NCBI GenBank assembly: GCA_948567375.1
Contig: OX419760.1
Location: forward strand, 62,926,911 to 62,990,910
Direction of reading: 5' to 3'
Length of the DNA stretch: 64,000 bases
Origin: Lunularia cruciata
Lineage: Eukaryota > Streptophyta > Marchantiopsida > Lunulariales > Lunulariaceae
Under the pieces are notes generated by a model that had not been told where the DNA came from, did no database searches, and saw only the letters and a list, made by a program, of their open reading frames with translations. Of this stretch, positions 46,301 to 58,500 are shown one piece after another (the stretch's first letter is position 1; every line of letters starts with the position of its first letter). Both the position numbers and the translations under genes were made by a program.

Positions 46301-47990
46301 TACTCTGCATTGTTACTATATTTTGAGTGGCATTTTTGGGAGCAACCGAGTTTACTTGGGTACTCATGAACTTTCGAAACTCGGTTCAAGAAGTATTGAC
46401 TTGTGTTCAGTTATTTTGGCACTATGTTCGACATTGATGAAGTCGTCGTCGTCGTACGCGTTCGAGGAAGTTTACTACGATTGTTCTTCTACTTCCTTTA
46501 GTTGCTTTACTGATTTAGGACCCAAGTGTTCATAGCACATGTCGCTATATACTCTAAATCCAGTTTTCTAGAGGTTCGCTCCATTTAGCCGTTCTCTGAG
46601 CGATTTCATCCTCTCGGTCTACCTTACTCGACTGTCTTACTGTGGATTTCATACCTTCTACACGACTCCCGACATCAGATTAAGTTAACATTAAGACCAG
46701 ATCTTTCTCGTCTGGCTCATCAGGTCGTTGAGTTTTTTCATTTTTTCGACATGCGCTGTTTATCTGTTACAGTTTATTCGATGCATGCTATTGATATTAA
46801 ATGTTGCTCTTTAGTTGTTTCTAGATGACATTTACTTTTGTTTCCATTACATTCCATCAGTTGTTTCCATTTCATCTAATTTCCCGGTTTTATACTAATT
46901 TCGTCTTGCATATTTTTTGTGTACATTATATTTTCATGCATGTCATTTGCATTCAATGAGTTCTGGATCTTCCGTTTCTCGAATTGCGTCTGTCTACATT
47001 TCTCAGTATCCAATCGAAGTAATAAATCTCTTACAGTTCATAGTAAAATTAAAAGTTCACAATGGAAGTCAATGTAGGAGTGAAGGGGTTGCTAAACATA
47101 TCCCTCATTACTAGAGCTTAAGAGTTTTGGATCTCTAAGACAAAGAATTGGATCAATGTCTCCATCTTCGTTTGGTTCAATTTCCTTGAAGATCCGTGAA
47201 ATATTGAAGAACATGTGGCAAGGGGTTCTCAAACATATCCTTTTTATAAAGCTCTATCATTTTTCTTTGTCAAAGAGTTATAAAAATCTATCATCTGAAA
47301 GTCTTTTCATAATTAGAAGTAGTCTTGTCATTAAAAGTAGTTTAGAATGTCATAATAACTTACAAGCACTTCGGATTTCATATGATAATCTTCGCAGTAA
47401 AATTTATTGTAGACGCTCAATTTCTCATTATCCAAACCTATGCATGAAGAAGTACTAATGCATGTGTAGATTGCCAACCCTTCAAGGTAATGGAAATTCA
47501 TTCATTACTTTAAGAAACCTTGAAAAGTTCAAATGTAGATGAGGAACTATAGGAGATGTAATAGATTGCCTATCTTTAAGGTAAAGCTCATTGCAATTGT
47601 CTAATCCTCTCATTCTCTTCATATGTAATAAGCCCTAAAAATTGTCATAGATATGAGAGAAACTGTTGGTATATGTATAAAGTGTCATCAATAAAAATGA
47701 ACAAGCTTTGATACCTAACTTAATACTTACTTTAAATTGAGACTTCAAATCACTAAATAGAAGGACAAGTCAATATTTTGACCAGGTAATTCAAGCTGTT
47801 CTGAAATCTGTATAATGCTATATAAGCAGTTCTGAAAACCACATCATAATTTTCAATCAAAGTACAACATCATATTTTCCTGATTATCATTCTGGAATTT
47901 GAGATGTTCTCGACGAAGTCTATATCGTCATACGAGCATAAGTAAAAGCTCAAAGAACTATTCTTGAGTCTCTCGCCCTATCTGCTGCTA
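43326..47990. other. AT-rich region without recognised genes
   Basis: The longest open frame (45910-46326 plus, 138 codons) has an odd hydrophobic composition and no domain, and is probably chance. The only clear structure is the TGACG cluster near 44.3 kb. Confidence 0.55.
44237..44345 (+). repeat. GTGAC array and degenerate 60-bp repeats with six TGACG boxes
   Basis: (GTGAC)x4 occupies 44281-44300. TGACG occurs at 44238, 44282, 44287, 44292, 44297 and 44340. The surrounding blocks (gaggacacaacctcccgagaa / gaggacgtagcctcacgacgaa) repeat imperfectly. TGACG is the core of plant bZIP (TGA, as-1-like) sites. Whether this is a promoter is unknown; I see no gene beside it. Confidence 0.6.
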
Positions 47991-47997
47991 GAAGAAA

Positions 47998-48345
47998 AAC
48001 GAATATTTTGTCAAAGTTGAGAGAGAGAGAGAGATCCTCAATTTTCAGAGCTAGTGTTCTCTAAACGAATATTTTGTCAAAGTTGAGAGAGAGAGAGAGA
48101 TCCTCAATTTTCAGAGCTAGTATTCTCTAATTCGGTTTTCCAAGTCGGGAAACTCGACACCAACTTTTAATAGATAAAACTAAGAAGGTGGTCTTGAGAG
48201 AACACCAATATACACTTTATCTCTCCCATGTGCTGGAAGAGGAATGTCCTGTCAAAGCTAGCACTCTAGTGGTCTTGAGGAAATATTACCCCATCTGCTA
48301 GACGAAGAACGAATGTCCTGTCAAAGTTGAGAGATAGAGAGATGA
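47998..48345 (+). repeat. Tandem repeats of a 66-bp unit with GA tract, plus diverged copies
   Basis: gaatattttgtcaaagttgagagagag... occurs at 48001 and again at 48067 with one change over about 60 bp. Diverged relatives (gaatgtcctgtcaaagyt, ctagtggtcttgag) follow up to about 48400. Confidence 0.8.
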
Positions 48346-48399
48346 CATCCTCGATTCTCAAAGCTAGTACTCTAGTGGTCTTGAGAATACACCACTGTA

Positions 48400-49219
48400 C
48401 ACTTTATCTGGATGAAAACCGATGCCTGCAATGCTCCGGTCAGCTCCACCTACCTTCCATAACAGTAGTAGGGTTGCTGCTGAACCATTATGGTTCACAA
48501 AATCATACAACAAGTACCGTCGTGAACATGAGCTGTGTGTGTATGTACGAGTAATACTCTAAGGCTCTAGAGGACCAATAGGGACTCTAGAGGCTTGGAT
48601 AGAGTATACAGCAACTTGCACAAATCGCTGAGATCATGTTCTTCTGTAGCCTGAAAGGAGCAAAGACAGGGATGTTCGATCACTATCAACGGATAAGTTG
48701 GAGGGGGAGATGCAGAGTCTAAGGAATGACAATGCTAAAGAGAATTTGCTTTGGAAGTCCTGGACGCCTCCCTTTTGGCATCAATTACTCAAAGAAGAGA
48801 AAGTGGAAGCGCATCACGTGGATTGGACCAACGATATTCAAGCTAAACCTGGTCAAAAGTACTGTGTATCTCCTCCACGCTCCATGAATATCACCAGGTT
48901 TTCCAGTGAGCTGATCATGCTTATCGCATCTGCCTCCATCCTACACAACAACATAGGACACTAGGGTAAGTGTAGCACTACTGATTTGCTGTACTTGGTG
49001 GTACCGAGGTTGTCAATTGTTATCACAATTGCAAGTTCAGAACCTTGCTTATGGCAATTTTGGCCTTCGCTCCATTTCTCCGTGTTTCCAGTCGTAAACA
49101 TATTCCTTGATGGGATTAAAGTACGAGGTCTTGTGTCTGATCCTTAATAGTAACTAAGATGAGTAGGTCGGAAGCCAATCACAGGACACCATAGTCAATG
49201 ACATACGAATCTTGGAGAG
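48400..49219. other. No recognised gene
   Basis: An 88-codon plus-strand frame (48698-48964) has ordinary composition but no known motif or splice partners. It may be a decayed gene fragment. Confidence 0.4.
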
Positions 49220-49315
49220 GAAAGGGCGACCGCGGAGAAAACACGAAGGATGGGAAGACCCCATCGAGCCGTACAAGGGTGAGACAAAATAGGTAAAATG
49301 GTCAAATCAAAATAG
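49220..49315 (-). mobile_element. 3'-end fragment of the endonuclease-type non-LTR element
   Basis: Reverse complement: ctcacccttgtacggctcga, then tggggtcttcccatccttcg and cgcggtcgcc, identical in order to the 3' UTR of the longest copy. Only about 90 bp remain. Confidence 0.7.
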
Positions 49316-50659
49316 AATCTTGATTTTGATGCTGAATCAGTAAAACATCAAATAAGAAAGCAGAGACTCTCGCAAAATTCGGCGAAAGCTCCCAAAAGAG
49401 ACTAGGGTTCCGATCTAACTCTTAATGTTGCTACAGTACATAGGAGTAGAAAGAAGTACCAGAGACTAAAGAGAATCATGACATTCTACGTCTTCAGGCC
49501 TGGGAGAGAGGTACAGAGAGAATTTCAAAAGGTGCCTCCAGCGCTAGCAGCAACAAGGTTAAGGGGCAGTAATGTCAGTACATTGATTGATGGACCAGAC
49601 CGTTACGTGAAGCTCACATGGACCACACACTCGAAGTAAACCTGCATTATTGAGGTCCTGCAAAGGGTATCTCAATCTATCTTGGCGTTGGCTTACGACA
49701 GCTCCACTCATTACTCACATTCAGACGCATTTCTCTTCTCTATGAGACCTTGACTCACAACAACATCAAAGTGTACTCCACTAGACTGTTCACTAACGGT
49801 CTGTCCACAACGATGGCCCAGATTGTTGGCTCCGCCAAAATGTCACACCAATTTCTGGTCCTACCACGAAACTTATTTCTTACTTGTTTATGACGTCCGC
49901 ATCTCACGGTTGCAACGAAAATGGTATAGAGAGCACAAACAGCTGAACGAATGATATAAAGAATTGCATCCGACAAGGAGAAAGGAAGGGGACTCGAAGA
50001 TCGATGAGAATAATAAACACATACCCTAAAACGTGCTCCGGATAGAATCGCTGAAGAAACATCACCTCACCGCTATCCCAACATACTTCCAACACGAGTC
50101 ATCATTTTACCGCTTCACCAGTGGATCTTCTCTTCCAGGGTAGGCATGTGTGAGTGAAGAACGAGTGAACTAGAACCCAACACCGAATCATTCCGTTCTC
50201 CTTGAACAACCGAAACCAGTTCCTCGTGTTAATGCCATGATCTGATCCACTTGTCCTTCCTTGCAGCCGAATTCTGAAATTCATGTTCGCGGGCGTGAAG
50301 GCTGCTACAGTACTGATGTACGAGGATACCACAGTACTTCTGCACTTTAAGAAGATCCATGCGCTCTGTCTCCAGTTCATGGGGTAGGATTTAGATGTAA
50401 ATTGTAGTTGGTGCGTGGGGTACTCCTCTCGTGGTGTTCTTAGTACTATATTTTAGATTATGAGAACATTGATGGGTACTATCTAGGAAAACAATCACAT
50501 TAAAATGATATTTCTTGGGTTATTTCAATAATTTCGTATACATTATAATTTACAAATCTCGGATAACTCGTAAACCTTAAAATTAACATAGCTCGTAAAT
50601 CTTAGATGCGATAAGGAAAATATCTCGTATCGATGTTATTGAGACCTAACTCTATTTTA
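49316..50659. other. No gene supported
   Basis: Minus-strand open frames at 49976-49755, 50095-49904 and 50380-50102 have no recognised domain. The minus strand near 49845-49810 (gtgacattttggcggagcc) loosely resembles an LTR end beside a primer-binding site. No second LTR was found, so this is not called. Confidence 0.45.
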
Positions 50660-50775
50660 TTTCTTTTGTCTCTCCCTTTGTACTTGTACAGCTTGATGTA
50701 GAACACATGAAGGATGGGAAGACCCCCTCTTCCCATCCTTCACGGTCGGTCGCCTTTCTCGTTGATGTGTGGAAG
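50660..50775 (+). mobile_element. Rearranged 3'-end fragment of the non-LTR element, with 15-bp hairpin
   Basis: ctctccctttgtac..cagcttgatg matches the 3' UTR on the plus strand. The next block (gaacacatgaaggatgggaagacccc) is the same UTR in inverted orientation. The plus orientation then resumes with tcttcccatccttcacggtcggtcgcc. The result is a perfect 15-bp stem (50708-50722 with 50728-50742) around ccccc. Confidence 0.75.
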
Positions 50776-51627
50776 TGAACTCAAATCATTACCGTACTGT
50801 ACAATCACATACATAATCCATTCCAATTCAACTACAATATTTTGTTCGAGGGCCTGACCACACACTGTTACCTGAAAGGTCACGCAATCTCTTTCTCCAG
50901 TCAGACGTTCTGCGCTCTCAGCAAATCAAGCGAACTCCATATACTATTGCCTTTCATGACCCCATAAGCACCCATCTGAGTACACTGACTGGTGTAGTCA
51001 TTGTCACATAACTATTATATTGGTTTCTTTTCTTTCTCCTCTTTGGTTGTAGCTATTTGCTTCCTTGGCTGTTACTCCACTGTAGAAGAAATCCAATTTG
51101 CCCATTTGTGTTTTATCCAAAGTGAAGGAACGCATTCCCTGAGATTGAATGAATCTGCAGCAAGTGTGGCTGCGAGAGTGTGGAGACGGGAGAGGAGAGG
51201 GAGAGACGTGAGAAGACATCTATCATTCATGAAGGCTCTCTAGAATATAGCACTCTAGTGTATAATAGATTCTCTTCGTTTTTCAATTTCGGTTCCATTG
51301 GTACCTAGATTGAAGACTATGGAGAATGGAGTAGAAAGTTATGAGGATTTTTAGTTTTTTTTAAGGTTTAGAATGATCATTACACATTGACGGTGATGGG
51401 TCGGGAATTTTCATTTCCAATCTCCTTGTTTTAATGATTTAGTTCCATTGGAATTTAGTTTGAAAATTTTGGAGATATAAATTGAAAATTATAAAATTTT
51501 ATAGATTTTAGTGTTCGGAGAGATTGTTTTCTTATGTGAGTTTGGATGCGAGGGGTTGTGGTTTTGCAAGTATGTGGACATATGGAGAGTAGCAACATGT
51601 GTTACTATCATTATTCTTGTGCTAGCC
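50776..51627. other. No gene seen
   Basis: AT-rich flank upstream of the longest non-LTR copy. Two small overlapping frames at 51001-51243 lie on opposite strands and have no domain. Confidence 0.5.
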
Positions 51628-53345
51628 ATGGCTCCACCTTCCCATGTGGGGTCGCCTAGTGCGGCTCGGGATACACCATGCCCGGTGTGTCACCAACGCT
51701 TTACCTCGCAAGGGGTAAAGACCCACGTGTGAAGGATGCACAAGGACTATGATTGGACCACTTGGGATGCTCATGTGAGACAAGTGACCACATCGACAAC
51801 AATGACACTTGAGATTACGCACGCTTCTTCTATCCCTTCGTTGATCGTTCCGGGGATACCGATCGAGTCATGTGAGTGGTTAGCTTCTCAGGTGGATTGC
51901 ATTTTGGAGTTATTTGAGACTAGTTTTCCTTGTCCACGTCTATTCCATAGGTTACCCCGCACACTCCATGATGAGGCTAGATAAGTTTTTTGCCTACCAC
52001 TTGATCGTTTGGCACGGGATCCCTTGGACGAGTTAGCATGGTTCCTATTCCTCTTACTCCCTCGATGGTGTCTTTGTTATGCTAGAGGAGGACGTGCGGA
52101 GCATAGAGAGGTGGCTATTAGATTTTGTCAATTTTGAGCGGGGGATTGGGTGGCCTTTCAGGAGGAGTTTATTAGGGCTATACGATTTAGGAGACAAGCA
52201 TCGCCATAGGATACCATAGAGTCCACTTGATTACGACGGTGCCATAGGATACCATAGAGTACACTCGATTACGACGGTGTAGGACATTGGATCAAGTGGG
52301 AGAGTTTAGTAGAGTAGTAGTAGCAGCACGAGCGCTACACCCTTTGTCTATGGCGAGTCCTACCGATGAGACTATCTCTTCCTTATGCTCACTATATCCT
52401 ATAGCAGTAGAGTCTGGTCCATTCTTCAGGTTACTAGAGCACGTCTTCACTCTTGCTCTAGCAAGGGTGCAAGCTCTTGGATCCTAGCTCGACAGTGCAT
52501 TAAGGCATTCCGACTCGCACCAACTACTTTCTCTACAACGATGAGGTTTTACCTAGGTTTGGTCCACCCATCTGCATCTTCATTACTCACTTGTGAGTGT
52601 GGTTCTACACTAGATGCAACTGCGGTCCACATGACACGTCGTCCTTTTGGAGGATAGAAGATAGCTACCCATGATGCCATTAGGGACATAGTGTTTGCTA
52701 CGGCACGAGAGAGTGGATACCTGTATGTTTTGCAAACAACACGTGTCAAGGCAGACTTATACTTGGTCCAAGATGATTAGGTGACAATAGCAGATGTCAT
52801 GGTTACTATCCTTACGCGGGATACAATTTCGGAGGGAGTGATGACCCATCTCCCTGGATGGGCGGCAAGTGCAGCAGCAGGTCGCAAGGTCTCCAAGTAT
52901 AGGGGCATGCAGCGAGGTCACCTCTTTGTTCTTCTAGCCTTGGAGTTATGTGGAGCGATTGACATGGCATTTGACACATTTGTCAGGGAATGTGCGAGAG
53001 CTTATCAGGTTAGGCGTAAGGAGGTACCACTCTCACTCTCATACTTTATAGCATATTTTAGACAACGTGTGTCCATTGCTCTAGAGAGGGCGGTGGCTGG
53101 TGCAATCCATAACAGAGCAATCACATTACGTGATGTTTCTTTGGATGCTCCAGTTGTGTGTAGACCATATGACTTGCATAGCTCGGATATCTTAAATGCG
53201 GTAGGGCAGATTTCTCATATAGACTCTATTGGGGCTTAACCCCATGTTACCTTTGTTGTCTCTCCCTTGTACGGCTTGATGGGGTCTTCCCATCCTGCGG
53301 TTCCCTACGCGGTCGCCTACTTGTTGGAGATTGAATGTTCCCATG
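51628..53345 (+). mobile_element. Non-LTR retrotransposon relic with C2H2 finger and endonuclease-like C-terminus; RT core deleted
   Basis: An ATG at 51628 opens MAPPSHVGSPSAARDTPCPVC, with a C2H2-type finger (CPVCHQRF...KTH...MH) broken by a stop. A helical region follows (LARDPLDELAWFLFLLLPRW, then GEFSRVVVAARALHP and ASPTDETISSLCSLYP), of the kind that precedes RT in some endonuclease-bearing non-LTR elements. RT core motifs are absent, apparently deleted near 52430. The frame then resumes with LARQCIKAFRLAPTTF, a knuckle (CECGSTLDATAVH), and an endonuclease-like ADLYLVQ...IADVMVTIL with KVSKYRG. It ends SHIDSIGA (stop at 53237-53239) with a 3' UTR. The zinc finger - RT - knuckle - endonuclease order is that of R2/NeSL-type elements; the family name is an inference. 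Confidence 0.65.
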
Positions 53346-55533
53346 TGCAAAGTTAACGCACAAGGGATGCTGACTTTTGGTTAGGACGGTGCATACAAGA
53401 ATCCCATCTTTGCGCTACGTCAGAAAACGTACCCATTTCCTCATCAACAATCAGACGAGGACTAGAGGTTGACCACCTGCAAGTGGTATTTCCTCGAGCG
53501 TCAAATGTACTTTACCTTTATCTGAACAGGTTGACGATGACATTGTTCAATCAGGGGATATGTGAGTATCTGACCAAAACTTTTCATTTCAGAATTCCAC
53601 TCTTCCAAGAAAAGGAAACTGATTCTCTGGTAACGTCTCGTAAAGTATTCATGTCGAAGAATAGCCAGGTGGAGGAGTGATCTCACACTAAAAGTTCTCG
53701 GATGAAAATGTATTTGGACTCTGTCTTCCTCTTTCACGTGCTATATAGCATATTTACGAAACAATGTCGGTTCTGAAACCATTTTTTAGCTCTTCTGCAA
53801 TAATATCTTCGAGGGTTACGTAGTATGAGACCTAAAATGCGCACTCATACACATGTTTTTGAAGGATATTTGGAGTAATGAAGACGTTCTATGGACTAGT
53901 CGATGCTTGCAAGATTAGATTGACTTTCTAAACTGTTATGTCACATGAAAGTTTAATTTCATTAACATTTGTTCATATTGTTCATCTACTACTTCATGTG
54001 TAACACAACTATTCCTCACTTCCAATGGAGTACTGTTACTTTAAACCGGAAGAAGAATCTGACGCACAAGGATTTATAAGAAAACACACTAGCCGCTCGG
54101 GATCTCAGGTGTAATGTTTGATTTTGTGGATTGGAAGAACACAAGAGACTATGCTGAAGGGAGGACTAGGCTAGATGCATGCCGAAAGCTGACCACCCGA
54201 CTAATCATGTGAGGGAGGGGATAGGATGTTCAGAGTAAGACTATGCGAAATGACCAGATCACCAGATCACATTAAATCAGAACTTACAACGGACCCACAC
54301 CCTTACTCCTATCACATGATTTTGGAAAGGACTGTTATGAAATCGCTTTCTAAGAGGACGGCGTTATAAGTTGAATCAATGAATATGAAACCCACTCGTT
54401 AAAACACAGTTCCATACTCACGTAGGACGGAACAAGACGTTGAGAATAGTGAAGTTGAGAATAATGAAGTAGATCCTCACAGGCAAGAGAGAATGGCCAT
54501 ATATGTAGAGCCCCGAGTTCAAAGCATTGAAGTCAAATTTGACCAGCTACTACGACAGATCAACGCTCAAGATTAAGCACTCAACCGAAGCACAGAATGA
54601 CTTGGTATGACAGTAAAATAATGGCCTTAAAGAGTTTACAGAAAGAAGCTAGACTACTTTATGACCAAGGAATCGTCTTCAATCTCCTTGACCACGGAAT
54701 GCAAAAGATATATACAGATATTGCAATTGTCGGACAACTGTCGAAATCCCAAATTCTGCTATAAAAATTCAGAATTGAGCACTACCTACTCTTTGTTGCA
54801 ACTTGCAACAAGCTCTTGATGTGCAAAATAGACGGAGTAGTCATGACAAATGACGATGTCCTGAGACGAAAGATGTGAAGGGCTTGTGCCCAGATAATCT
54901 AAGGTCAGGGGTCAGCGGAAAATGAGTCCCATTCACCTGGGAAAAAAAAGTACACGTCCCTTGCATGAAAGCCAGGATGAGACAGCAATTGATGGGAAGG
55001 ATGAAACAGCAGATGATTATTGCTTGAGCTGCTCAGTGCTTCATTGGGGAACTACTTTGACAATACAGTACAGAAGGGTGAACATTACGCAAAAGCCATC
55101 ACTGAACACAAAGAGCTAAAGGTCGGCCCACTCCGCCTGGAAGAGGGTTGGAACTTTGAACTCTTAAAACTACGTTCAAAAGCGCTTCTACCGTGTCTTC
55201 AATTATCAAGACCAGACAACCCCCGTTCTTTTGACAAACTTGTAACCAATGCTCGAAGGAGAGATGTGTGTATATCTTCATCTTTTCTGCGTGGGACAAT
55301 CAGTGGCCATCGCCGATGTCGATCTTCCCTCATGTCCCCATACGTACAAACTCCGAGATTTTATGGTGGCAAATAAACCAAGATAATTAGAAGCAATACC
55401 CAAGACCCCTCTTATGGGCATGCCAGTCAGACATTCTCCATTCGTCAGGATGTACCTTAAGACAAATATTGATTGATGCTTCATTTAAGGAGCCTGTACA
55501 TGCAGCTGGAAAAGGTGCAACTGCTGACTTCAC
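53346..55533. other. No recognised gene; region downstream of the SUO-like gene
   Basis: The part next to 55533 should contain the 3' UTR of the minus-strand gene. An open frame at 55020-55376 (plus, 118 codons) and a short stretch near 54470-54570 (RVQSIEVKFDQLLRQINAQ) look protein-like but match nothing I know. Confidence 0.45.
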
Positions 55534-58500
55534 CTACCGTCTAGCTTGTTGCATGAACCCACTGCTTCTATACAGATCCCATCCGCCATCTGGTTCCTTC
55601 CGTTTAGGTGCAGGAGCACCAACGGATCCTGCGGGAGGGGCAACTCTGAAGGCCCGAAATTGGTCCAGTGACACCGGACCCGACAGCATAAGAGGTTGTC
55701 TCATATTCATCCCGTCGTCTCGACCTCCATCGGTATCTCCTGCCTCCGGACCTGCATTCAAATCAAGGCTTGGTCGAGCTCCCCAGCTGCCGCCGCCTCC
55801 ACCACCACCATTACCACCAGCATCGGAGGGTCCCATCTCGGGCATACCAGACATTAAATATGGAGGACGTACAAAGCTTGATGTTACAGCTCCTGAGGAT
55901 GCAACTGGAAACGATGATGATCCAGCTGAGTCCATGTAGGCAGCGGCGTTGTTTGGAGCAAAACTGGCAGCTGACGTGAATCCAAACCCAGAAGCAAGAG
56001 GAAACGCTGCATATGGGTAGGCCTGGGTGCTCGGAGGAAATGCAACACCTGTTGCTGATGATAGAGTTCCTGTACCTCTATACATATCGCTGTTGAAAGG
56101 TGCAGCACCGGGACCTGCACTCAAGTAAGAATGTGCGGCAGCAGCTGCTGCGACAGAGTACGGTGGTTCCCCTCTAGTTGTGGTAAAAGAAGGTATTGCC
56201 ATTCCAGGGAAAGAAGAGTTTGCAAACCATGGAGTGTTCACAACTTCTGCACCCCTCCTCGACCCTGGCAATGTGATGAATGAGGCACCGGTCAGTCGAG
56301 ACGATCTAGTCGACTGCACAACCGGTTGTTCATCAACCACTGGTTCTTCAACGGAAGGTCCATCATTCAAATCGAAGTCGAGCATTACACGACATGCGAT
56401 GTGGGATGAAGAACTGTTGCTACTACGAGTTGAGGACCCCATGGCTTCAGGCACCATAGTATCAGTCTCAAGAAGCGTGCCACTCTCTTCGCTCTCGTCC
56501 ATTAAATTCAAATCTAAGATTGGCCTACTACCTGAGTTACCGCCCACTTGAGGAGGCTGGCCAGAGATAGACTGTTCACTATGATAGGTGATACCAGAGA
56601 CGGAAGTAGAAACTAACGGCGGAGTTTGAGAACCCATGCCTGCGGCAGAACCTTGAGATGACAGGGTTGTCGTTGCCTCTGTTGGCATTCCAACTTCCTC
56701 AAATCCTCTGTCATCAGCTACATTGAGATCTATATCCAATGGAGGACGAACCTTCTTAGCTGCGGTAAATTCAACAGCAGTGAAGCTTTTGACTGTTTCT
56801 ATCAGCTGAGATGCATCTGAACACGTGCTTTCAGGTTGCCTCTCAGGTGTCCTCCTTGGCTCAGCTGGCCGGAAGGCACTAGTAGCAGCCGAACCCTTCC
56901 AACCAAGCTCTGTTTTGCTCCGCATAGGGCTAGCAGGTGGTACGAATGCACCTTTAGTTGCAGTGACAATTGCAATTGGTGCGACAACACCATTAGCCTG
57001 TACGACAGCATTAGACGTTGGTGTAGCAACTACTGGTAATGGAGCTATGGGGGATGTAGTAGAGTCGTCCTGATGGCTTTCCTCCACTGCGAAACCTTCA
57101 TTCAAGTCAAAATCAGGTCTCTCTGACACATCGCTCCCTCCGACAGCTCCATCATTTGGCCCTGCAGTTTCTGTTGCTTGCTCGGGAGTTGTGGGCTCCC
57201 CTGCTGGTAAACTCCGAGGAGAAGGTTTCACAACATGTTGAGCAGCGCTATTAGCTGATGACAATGTCGGCAAATTCGGCAGAGCCAGGATTTGGGTGGA
57301 GTGAAAGGAGGGAACTCTTACAGGTGCCCGTCCATCAATGATTCTCCTCTTGTGCTCTTGCCCTACCTCGAGCATACTATCTGCCGCATCTTGCCCAGAG
57401 TGTGTTGCCTTCCTCTCAACAACACCAGATCTTGACTGATCATCCTCCGCTTCCCCAAGACCCGTAGAACGTAAACCACCTTGATCCATCCTCTCAGAGA
57501 CAGATTCATGGCTATCTTCTAAATACACGCCGCTTCTCTTACGAGTATCATCTTCTTTAACTTTCTCAATACTGCTATGTGGCTTCCATCGATGTTCCCG
57601 AGCTGCATCGGAGAAGGTTGTATCTCGTTGCTCGGAAGATTTGAACCCAGGAGAGTTGACATCCTGGCCCTCCTCTCCAGACATGGGTCCAGAATTGCTG
57701 TCTTTCCATCTTTCCATCTGCTCCACTTCCTTGGCAGCTTGCCGAGCCACTTCAAGTACTTCTTCCTCAGGAAAGCTGGTGCTCATGTCTGATACCTTGC
57801 GCCCATCATTATCACTTCCTCTTCTTCCAAAACTTTGTCCACTGTCAGCTACACTCTTCATCTCTTCATCTTTGGTGCCGGAGTCCTTGAACTCATTTCC
57901 ACTACTACCATAGGCAGTGTTGAGCTCAATACCAGACATACTGCTCTTACTCTGCAGGGAAGACTTCTCGTCCAAGACATCTTTCTTGCCTGAATTGCCA
58001 ACAACATGTCCATCCTGATTAACACCTGAAACGTCTGCTCCACTTACTGCTGATGTATTCAAGTCACTGTTGTAAGGTGGCTCGGAAGAAGTGAGAACGG
58101 ACTTGAAACTATTTTCCTCGATGTGCCTCTCCTCTCCTTTGCGATCAAGTGAAGTTTTCGTGATTCCAAGTGATTCCGTAATGCGCCCAGGTTCCTGGAC
58201 CGTAAAATGCTTCTTCTCACAATCTTTCCCCTCAGGTTCAGAGTTGCCAGCTGCGCTCTCCTGAAGATCTTCGTTACTGGAGGTAAGGTCGACACCAGAT
58301 CCAACGTTGGCGTCAATGCTTTGAGCTGCACCTCCTTCCCTGCTTTTGACAGAATTGTTGATAGAAGCACTTTGTGCCTCTGATGCTTCCGATGTATTCT
58401 TCCCATCATTTTCTTCCATGCCCACGTGCTGTTTGTCGGGAGCTTCTTTCAGTTGTGATGGTCCAGCGTCTGCTGGCACCCTTAAGCCATGCTCTGGGTC

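Noticed and set aside
45910-46326. 138-codon open frame on the plus strand
   Set aside because: The translation is a run of hydrophobic and Ser/Tyr residues typical of AT-rich noncoding DNA, with no domain or splice context.
48698-48964. 88-codon plus-strand frame
   Set aside because: No known motif, no splice partners, and a repeat-rich neighbourhood. Kept only as a note.
49755-50390. Possible LTR end and primer-binding site on the minus strand (gtgacattttggcggagcc)
   Set aside because: It resembles some gypsy-type junctions, but no matching second LTR, polypurine tract or coding region was found.
55469-55939. 156-codon plus-strand open frame over the SUO-like 3' end
   Set aside because: It is antisense to the Gly/Pro/Ser-rich coding tail; its proline-rich look follows from that composition.
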